Shown: positions 40,294-46,080 of the stretch, one piece after another
How the letters are laid out: each line of letters begins with the position of its first letter
Numbering within the stretch: the first letter of the stretch is position 1
DNA from: an alpha proteobacterium SCGC AAA288-G21
GTDB taxonomy: Bacteria > Pseudomonadota > Alphaproteobacteria > Pelagibacterales > Pelagibacteraceae
Reading direction: 5' to 3'
Assembly: GCA_000513075.1 (NCBI GenBank)
Contig: AZYC01000002.1
Location: 1-46,080 of the forward strand
Length of the DNA: 46,080 nucleotides
Program-made: the position numbers and the translations under genes
Notes under the pieces: generated by a model
Database searches by the model: none
Told to the model about the DNA's origin: nothing
The model's input: only the letters and a program-made list of their open reading frames with translations

Positions 40294-43127
40294 TAATTAA
40301 TTTTTCCTTTTTTTAATTTTTTGCATAAATTATTCAAACCAGTTAAATTTGAACCTTTTATCATTACATAATCATTATCATTTATATAATTCCTAATTAA
40401 ACTACCAATATCATTTAATGAATTTAATATTTTTCCTTTTTTGTTTTTTCTCACAAATTTGTAGGTCTCCAATATAGATTTGCCAATCACAAAAACTTTA
40501 CCAATGTCACTATTATTAATATATTTTGCTAAATTTCTGTGAAAAAACTTAGCTTTTTTTCCCAATTCCAACATATCTCCCAATACAAGAATTTTTTGAG
40601 TCTTTTTTTTATTGATATTATTAAAATGATTTATAGCCAGTCTCATTGAATGTGGATTAGCATTATAGCTTTCGTCAAGTAAATAAAATTTTTTCTTAAA
40701 TATTTTAATTTTATTCATATCTCCTCGTCCTTCTGGTATTTTAAAATTTAAAAAAATATTTTTCTTATCTGATATATCCAAATCCAAAACAAATATAATT
40801 AGGCATGTTGAAAGAACATTTTGAATGTAAGCACTATTATTATAGTTAATGTTAAATAAATAAACTTTATTATTATATGAAATGGAAGCTTGATAAATAT
40901 TATTATTTTTTTTTACATTTTTTAAATATAGATCTGCATTTTTATTCAAACCAAATGATTTTACCTGAATGTTTTTTTGGCTAGCTTTCTGCGTTATATA
41001 ATTAAAAAATTTATCATCTCTATTTAAGATTAAAGTTCCTTGTGCAATTAAATTATTAATAATTTCGGACTTTGCTCTTGCAATTTCTTTTGTACTTTTA
41101 AAATTTTTTAAATGTGCTGAAGAAATATTTGTTATAACTGCTATATCTGGTTTTAATATATTGGAAAGTGAGTTTATTTCACCTTTTTTATCCATGCCTA
41201 ATTCAAATACACCAAAAGCATCCTTTTCTTGCAGATTGGATAAGCTCAAGGGTACTCCATATTGATTATTGAACGACGACTTTGATGAGGAAGTTTTATC
41301 AAAATTTTTTAAAACAAAACTTGTCATATCTTTTAGTGTTGTCTTTCCAGAACTCCCTGTAATCCCAATGATTTTTGCTTTGGTACGATGTCTAATTACT
41401 TTTGCAAGATTATTTAGTGCATTTAAAGTATCTGGAACTCGAATTAATTTTTTTAAATTAACCCCTCTTATTAATCTGCTCACAACGGCTTTTTTTGCTC
41501 CTCTTGCGAAGGCTTCTTTAACAAATTTATGTCCATCCTTTCTTTTTCCTTTAATCGCAAAAAATAAAGATTTGGAAGTAATTTGTTTTGAATTTATGGA
41601 AACATTTTTAAAATTAAAACGATTATAATTTGAAAACACTTCAGATGTGATGCTTGGGTGCCAAAAATAATTGATAGTTTGTTTTTTGTTGTTTATGAAA
41701 AATTTTTTTATTTCATTTTCGTCAGAAAAATGAATTTTTTTTGAACCAAAATCTTGATATTGTTCATGACCTTTGCCTGCTATAAGTAATATTTCATTAT
41801 AGCCAAGTTCTTTAATGGCCAGCTGAATGGCAAGCTTCCTATTTTTCATTTCCACAAAGTCTGTTTTAATTCCTTTTTTGATTGATTGTCTTATACTTTT
41901 TGGATTTTCAAATCTTGGATTGTCATCTGTTAAATAAATTTTTTTGCAATACTTGCTTGCTATATGGCCCATAATGGATCTTTTGCCTTTGTCACGATCT
42001 CCTCCACATCCAAAAACAATCAAAATATTTTTTTTAAATTGAAACTTTAAATTTTTTAAAACTCTTTCTAGAGCATCTGGAGTATGTGCAAAATCAACAA
42101 ATATTTTCGAATTATTTTTTAATTTTTTTACACATTCCAATCTTCCTTTTGCTGATTTAACATATTTTGTTTTATTTAAAGATTTTTTAATACTAAGGCC
42201 GCATTTTTCTGCTAAAAGAATAGCAAAAAGCAAATTTTTTATTTGATATTGTCCAAATAGGGAAGTTTTTAATTGATACATTTTTTTTTTATATAAAAAT
42301 TCTATTTCCTGTAAATGGTTCTTATGTTTTTGACTTAGTATTTTTAAGTTTCCACAATCATAACCAACTGAATTAATATTAATGTTTTTTATTTTACATA
42401 TTTTTTTTAATTTTTTAAAAAAGCTGTTAGTTTCATCTGTAATACAGAATGTTTTTTTGTTTAATAAATTTTTAAATAAATAAAGTTTTGAATTTAAATA
42501 GCAATTCATATTTCTATGGTAATCCATATGATCTCTGCTTAAATTTGTAAATGCAGCTGCTTTGAAATTAATATGATCCAATCTTTTTTGATCAAGGCCA
42601 TGGCTTGATGCCTCTAATATTACGGTATTGATTTTTTTTTTTTTAAATTCAGAAAGACTTTTATGTAACAATAATGGGTCTGGAGATGTAAGACTGGTTG
42701 TTTTTTTAAATAAATTTGACTTTATGCCTAAAGTACCTACAGAAGCAGCACGTATTTTATTTAATTTAAATAATTGAAAAAAAAAATCAGCGACTGAAGT
42801 TTTTCCATTAGTTCCAGTTACAGCAACAATATGAGAAGGTTTTTCTTTATAAAAATTTGAACAAGCTTCGGATAAACTCTTTCTTACATCGCACACCCTT
42901 AACAGTGGAATTTTGAAACTTTTAAATTTGATTTTTGAATCAACAACAATTGCAGATACCTTTTTCAAGATTGCTTTTTGAATAAATTTTGTTCCAGCTA
43001 TTTTGTTTCCTTTAATTGCAAAAAAAATGTCACTTTTTTTTGCTTTTCTGCTATCAAAACAAATACCTTTTACATAAATTTTTCGATATTTTTTGCCTAC
43101 AGTTTTAAGTAGCTCGGGTAAGTACAT
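40293..43127 (-). CDS. MurE-MurF fusion (meso-DAP ligase and D-Ala-D-Ala ligase)
   Basis: This single 944-residue frame combines two peptidoglycan ligases. Residues 1 to about 480 are MurE: GICFDSRKAKKSDIFFAIKG, P-loop VAVTGTNGKTSVADFF (about 104-110), DFAHTPDALERVL, and DNPR at 402-405, the motif selecting meso-diaminopimelate. A short linker precedes MurF, from about 495: VSINSKQITSKSLFFAIKGKRKDGH, P-loop GITGSSGKTTLKDM (about 589-597), DESYNANPHSMRLAINHF and LGDMLELGKKAKFFH. Both active sites look complete. The frame is continuous without a homopolymer trick at the join, so the fusion seems real. It touches mraY and ftsI by a base or less. Symbols murE and murF both apply. Confidence 0.94.
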   Translation of the reverse strand: MYLPELLKTVGKKYRKIYVKGICFDSRKAKKSDIFFAIKGNKIAGTKFIQKAILKKVSAIVVDSKIKFKSFKIPLLRVCDVRKSLSEACSNFYKEKPSHIVAVTGTNGKTSVADFFFQLFKLNKIRAASVGTLGIKSNLFKKTTSLTSPDPLLLHKSLSEFKKKKINTVILEASSHGLDQKRLDHINFKAAAFTNLSRDHMDYHRNMNCYLNSKLYLFKNLLNKKTFCITDETNSFFKKLKKICKIKNININSVGYDCGNLKILSQKHKNHLQEIEFLYKKKMYQLKTSLFGQYQIKNLLFAILLAEKCGLSIKKSLNKTKYVKSAKGRLECVKKLKNNSKIFVDFAHTPDALERVLKNLKFQFKKNILIVFGCGGDRDKGKRSIMGHIASKYCKKIYLTDDNPRFENPKSIRQSIKKGIKTDFVEMKNRKLAIQLAIKELGYNEILLIAGKGHEQYQDFGSKKIHFSDENEIKKFFINNKKQTINYFWHPSITSEVFSNYNRFNFKNVSINSKQITSKSLFFAIKGKRKDGHKFVKEAFARGAKKAVVSRLIRGVNLKKLIRVPDTLNALNNLAKVIRHRTKAKIIGITGSSGKTTLKDMTSFVLKNFDKTSSSKSSFNNQYGVPLSLSNLQEKDAFGVFELGMDKKGEINSLSNILKPDIAVITNISSAHLKNFKSTKEIARAKSEIINNLIAQGTLILNRDDKFFNYITQKASQKNIQVKSFGLNKNADLYLKNVKKNNNIYQASISYNNKVYLFNINYNNSAYIQNVLSTCLIIFVLDLDISDKKNIFLNFKIPEGRGDMNKIKIFKKKFYLLDESYNANPHSMRLAINHFNNINKKKTQKILVLGDMLELGKKAKFFHRNLAKYINNSDIGKVFVIGKSILETYKFVRKNKKGKILNSLNDIGSLIRNYINDNDYVMIKGSNLTGLNNLCKKLKKGKIN

Positions 43128-44873
43128 TTAAAATTTATTGGAAGCTTGTAAATTATTTGTGGCTAAAATTGGACCTATTTTTTCAATAATATTACCTGCA
43201 ACAACAACCGTATTCCATCCAGCAGTATTGCGTGTTTCTCCAGTAAGCTTGTATCCACTAGAAAATTCATAAACAAAGCCTGGGGCAGATTTTGGTTCAT
43301 CCAACATCACAAGTAATAAATATTTAGGTTTGTTGATTGGAAACAAGGATACAAAAGTATTTATTTTTTTTTCTTTACTATAAGTTCCATTAATTACTTT
43401 ACGAGCTGTTCCGGTTTTACCTCCTACCTCATATCCTTCTTTGTCTGCAAATGATGCCGTTCCTTTTTTGTTTAAAACTACTTTTCTCAACATTGAGTTA
43501 ATTACGTTGCTCGTTTTTAATGATATAATCTGCTTTTTAACTTGTGGTGTAATATTTTTATTTAATAAAATAGTTGGATGAATCTCGTATCCACCATTAC
43601 CAATGATTGCATAAGCTTTTGCAAGTTGCAAAAGTGTGGTGGTTATTCCGTGTCCGAATGATGCAGTTTCAAGTGTACATTTTTCCCATTTAAATGGAAG
43701 AGGTGTTCCCACTTCCTCCAACTCAAAATTAATTTTTTCAAAAAGCTCTAAAGAATTTAATAATTTTCTATAGTTTTTAACACCAACTTTTTTAGCTATT
43801 CGGATTGCCCCAATATTAGATGATCTAACTAATATTTCTTCCGCTGTTAAGTTTTTTGGTAATTTGTCGTGTTCTGAGATTGGCATTCCACCACAAATTA
43901 TTTTATTTTTTAAATCTTTAAATACTGTATTTGCCTTTATTGACCCAAATTCTATACCTGCTGTTAATGTAAATGTTTTAAAAACTGAACCTAACTCATA
44001 AACTCCTTTTGTGATCTTATTCAAATAAATCGGGTCCTCTATATTCATTCTCTTATTTAAGTCAAAATCAGGAAGTGAGATTAAAGATAAAATTTCGCCA
44101 CTATCAATTTCCATAAGTAATGCGGCACTACCTAACGTTTGAAATATATTATTTCCAGATATTAATTCTTCTCTAATGATATATTGTAAGTTAGCATCTA
44201 ATGATAAAATTAGTGGATTATTAGACTCTGTTAATTTTTCATTAAATGATTTTTCTAATCCCGATATACCCAAATTATCATCGTCTATTTGTCCTAGAAC
44301 ATGACTGAAAAGAGATTCATGAGGATATACTCTGAATTGTTTTTCATTTATATCAATGGACTGATCACCTAAAAGCCATAGTTTTCTCCATTCTGATTCA
44401 TTTAATCTTTTTTTTATATAAAAGTATTTTCCTAGTTCTATTTTTTTTTTTATTCTATCCATATTCATGTTTGGAAAAATCAATCTTAAATTGATTAATA
44501 GTTTACCCTCATCTGTAACGAACCGAGGTTTAATTGCTGCTGAATACAATTTTACATTTCTTGCAAGTAGATTACTATTTCTATCGAGAATATCTTGTCT
44601 TCTTAAAAAAACTGAAGGCAGGGATTTATTTGTAAAATAGTTTTCTTTCTTAATTGATGCCAAATAAATAATTTTAGACCCAAATATAAAAGCAACAACT
44701 AAAAAAATAAAAAAAATAAAAGATACTCTATTCAAAGACAATTTAACTCCGGAGAATTTTGATTGATCTTTATATTCATATTTTGGAGTTTCATAATCTT
44801 CAAAGTAAAAGCCTTTATTCCTCCAAGAGGTATGACTAACTGGTTTATTAATTTTTCCTTTTTTGTTGTACAT
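43128..44873 (-). CDS. ftsI: FtsI (PBP3), septal peptidoglycan transpeptidase
   Basis: This class B penicillin-binding protein crosslinks septal peptidoglycan with FtsW. It has a basic cytoplasmic tail of about 48 residues, then a membrane anchor (about 50-70). The pedestal domain with RRQDILDRNSNLLARNV follows, then the transpeptidase domain with SVFK (Ser296-Lys299), SSN at 351-353 and KTGT at 486-489. All three catalytic boxes are present, unlike the truncated PBP2 in this window. It has 581 residues. Confidence 0.96.
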   Translation of the reverse strand: MYNKKGKINKPVSHTSWRNKGFYFEDYETPKYEYKDQSKFSGVKLSLNRVSFIFFIFLVVAFIFGSKIIYLASIKKENYFTNKSLPSVFLRRQDILDRNSNLLARNVKLYSAAIKPRFVTDEGKLLINLRLIFPNMNMDRIKKKIELGKYFYIKKRLNESEWRKLWLLGDQSIDINEKQFRVYPHESLFSHVLGQIDDDNLGISGLEKSFNEKLTESNNPLILSLDANLQYIIREELISGNNIFQTLGSAALLMEIDSGEILSLISLPDFDLNKRMNIEDPIYLNKITKGVYELGSVFKTFTLTAGIEFGSIKANTVFKDLKNKIICGGMPISEHDKLPKNLTAEEILVRSSNIGAIRIAKKVGVKNYRKLLNSLELFEKINFELEEVGTPLPFKWEKCTLETASFGHGITTTLLQLAKAYAIIGNGGYEIHPTILLNKNITPQVKKQIISLKTSNVINSMLRKVVLNKKGTASFADKEGYEVGGKTGTARKVINGTYSKEKKINTFVSLFPINKPKYLLLVMLDEPKSAPGFVYEFSSGYKLTGETRNTAGWNTVVVAGNIIEKIGPILATNNLQASNKF

Positions 44874-44879
44874 GAAAAA

Positions 44880-45542
44880 TTATTTAACTGGTATAGCCGG
44901 AATACCAAAAAATGATTTTATAATTTGTAGTCCCGCCCAATTATGAACTTTTTTTGAAACAGATATTTTTTTTGATCCTTGTAATTGTCTGTTATCAATC
45001 TCTTTTGTAACATTTAATGTCTTATTAATCGATTCCTCTGTACTTAATTGACTGACAGTATTGTTATTTTTTAATTTTTTCAAAATTGCTAAATATTTAA
45101 TAGTTTCTTCTCCTGTGAAAGCGTCTTCTGTAATTTGTGTCTCAATATTTTTTGTAGCAAGTAATTGTCTATTATCAATCTCTTTTGTAACATTTGATTT
45201 CTTGTTAACCGATTTCTCTGTGCTTAATTGAGTAAAAGCATTGTCATTTTTTAATTTTTTTAAAATAGCTAAATCTTTTTTTGGTTTAACTGATTTTTTT
45301 ATTTGAGATTCTTTGTAATATGAAAAATTTTCATCAAGAAAATTTTTTGCCAAAAGAGAAATACGTTTGGGTGTCGTTAAATATTCAAAATCCAAGCTTA
45401 CTTCATTTAAGTTAAAATTTAAACTATTAATTTCATTATCTAAGTAAAGTAATTCTTTTTCTAATAATCTTGTTTTGTTTTTCACCAAAGACGTAAAAAT
45501 TAATCCTGATATTAGAGTTATTAATATTAAAATGTTTCTCAT
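44880..45542 (-). CDS. ftsL: FtsL-like divisome protein with a duplicated C-terminal extension
   Basis: Position between rsmH and ftsI, a membrane segment at residues 3-20 and a following coiled coil (LEKELLYLDNEINSLNFNLNEVSLDFEYLTTPKRISLLAKNFL, shown here in part) mark this as FtsL, the bitopic protein that joins FtsB and FtsQ. The family normally ends soon after the LTTPKRI-type stretch. Here about 130 extra residues follow, holding two copies of a 44-residue unit (91-134 and 151-194). The start overlaps the rsmH stop by four bases. FtsL is poorly conserved in sequence, so the name rests mainly on context and layout. Confidence 0.75.
   Translation of the reverse strand: MRNILILITLISGLIFTSLVKNKTRLLEKELLYLDNEINSLNFNLNEVSLDFEYLTTPKRISLLAKNFLDENFSYYKESQIKKSVKPKKDLAILKKLKNDNAFTQLSTEKSVNKKSNVTKEIDNRQLLATKNIETQITEDAFTGEETIKYLAILKKLKNNNTVSQLSTEESINKTLNVTKEIDNRQLQGSKKISVSKKVHNWAGLQIIKSFFGIPAIPVK
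44961..45272 (-). repeat. 180-bp-period tandem duplication inside ftsL
   Basis: 45141-45272 and 44961-45092 are two related 132-base units 180 bases apart in the same frame. Both encode LAILKKLKN, QLST-E-S, and NVTKEIDNRQL in that order, with about 70 percent identical residues. The first unit is followed by a 16-residue spacer, the second by the C-terminus. Confidence 0.88.
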
Positions 45543-46080
45543 AAATGCGAACCCATTCCTTCTATCTCTAGATAGTTTTTAAATTTTTCTGTTAATTTAT
45601 TAGGAAACAAATACTTCTTATTATTTCTTATACCATAACGTAGTTTTGCAGATCTTGATGGATGATTTATTAAAATTTCATTTTTGGAAGGATTTATTGA
45701 TTTTCTTATTGGGCAATCAAAGAGTCTTATATCTTCTTTATCTAACTTTGGAAAATATCTTGAAGGATTTTTGCTTTTTTCAGAATAAGTTCTAAAAAAA
45801 TATTTTACTATTTTATCTTCTAATGAATGAAAACTTACTACAATTAATATGGCTCCTGGATTTAATAATTTAGTTGCCTCTATAAGTCCTTTGATTAATT
45901 CACTCACTTCATTATTTACAAAAATTCTTAAAGCCTGAAGTGATTTAGTAGCTACATTTTTTTTAGCAAAATTATTATTTTTTTTAACTTTTTTTACGAT
46001 TCCCACAAAATCATCTGTACTAAATATTTTATTATTTTTTCTTAACCTTGCTAATTGAAATGCTATTTTTTTGTGATCCT
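45539..46080 (-). CDS. rsmH: RsmH (MraW), 16S rRNA m4C1402 methyltransferase, 5' end outside the window
   Basis: This is an S-adenosylmethionine enzyme that N4-methylates C1402 of 16S rRNA. Only the C-terminal part is present. The frame is open to the window edge (AFQLARLRKNNKIFSTDDF upstream of the internal ATG at 46006), so that ATG is not the start. Signatures: ATKSLQALRIFVNNEVSEL, LLNPGAILIVVSFHSLEDKIVK, and the end NPSRSAKLRYGIR-type sequence (NHPSRSAKLRYGIRNNKK). It is the first visible gene of the dcw front half and overlaps ftsL. Confidence 0.95.
   Translation of the reverse strand, partial: DHKKIAFQLARLRKNNKIFSTDDFVGIVKKVKKNNNFAKKNVATKSLQALRIFVNNEVSELIKGLIEATKLLNPGAILIVVSFHSLEDKIVKYFFRTYSEKSKNPSRYFPKLDKEDIRLFDCPIRKSINPSKNEILINHPSRSAKLRYGIRNNKKYLFPNKLTEKFKNYLEIEGMGSHL

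Overview
The window looks like a piece of a streamlined, AT-rich marine alphaproteobacterial genome of the Pelagibacterales (SAR11) type. The basis is the very low GC, Lys/Asn/Ile-rich proteins, gaps of often 0 to 50 bases, a circularly permuted (two-piece, alphaproteobacterial) tmRNA, and alphaproteobacterial neighbourhoods (ftsQ-ftsA-lpxC-bamD-ligA, hflKC-degP, ilvBHC-leuA). The order-level assignment is inference; I could run no phylogeny.

Layout. 1-6442 (+): 3' part of ddl, then ftsQ, ftsA, lpxC, bamD, ligA. ftsZ is absent between ftsA and lpxC, and recN is absent between bamD and ligA. 6435-10189 (-): pepP and uvrD. 10248-13100: asmA-like gene and fumC, convergent. 13184-17663 is the accessory stretch: a MazG-like pyrophosphohydrolase, a small lipoprotein, two tandem secreted MORN-repeat proteins, two very basic microproteins, an MFS transporter and the tmRNA, with a degenerate tmRNA fragment on the far side of the MFS gene. 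17711-24015: thyX, mrp, hflK, hflC, a DUF2065-like gene, degP, miaA. 24062-29063: ilvB, ilvH (frameshifted), ilvC, leuA. 29067-33022: mreB, mreC, mreD, mrdA (3'-truncated). 33003-46080 (-): the front half of the division and cell-wall (dcw) cluster, read right to left: rsmH, ftsL, ftsI, murE-murF fusion, mraY, murD, ftsW, murG, murC, murB, 5' part of ddl.

The genes mostly serve one job, building and dividing the envelope. MurB to MurG with MraY make the peptidoglycan precursor. FtsQ, FtsL, FtsI, FtsW and FtsA belong to the divisome. MreBCD and PBP2 belong to the elongasome. LpxC, BamD and AsmA serve the outer membrane.

The main structural anomaly is that the dcw cluster is cut inside ddl. 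Its front half lies at the right end on the minus strand and its back half at the left end on the plus strand. Positions 1-46 are the exact reverse complement of 33004-33049. At the same point mrdA loses its 3' end, including the KTG box. This is either an inversion of about 33 kb or, more likely, a chimeric assembly or amplification join. Two core genes (pepP, ilvH) also carry 9-base homopolymers that are one base too long for the reading frame, so sequence quality and slippage should both be considered.
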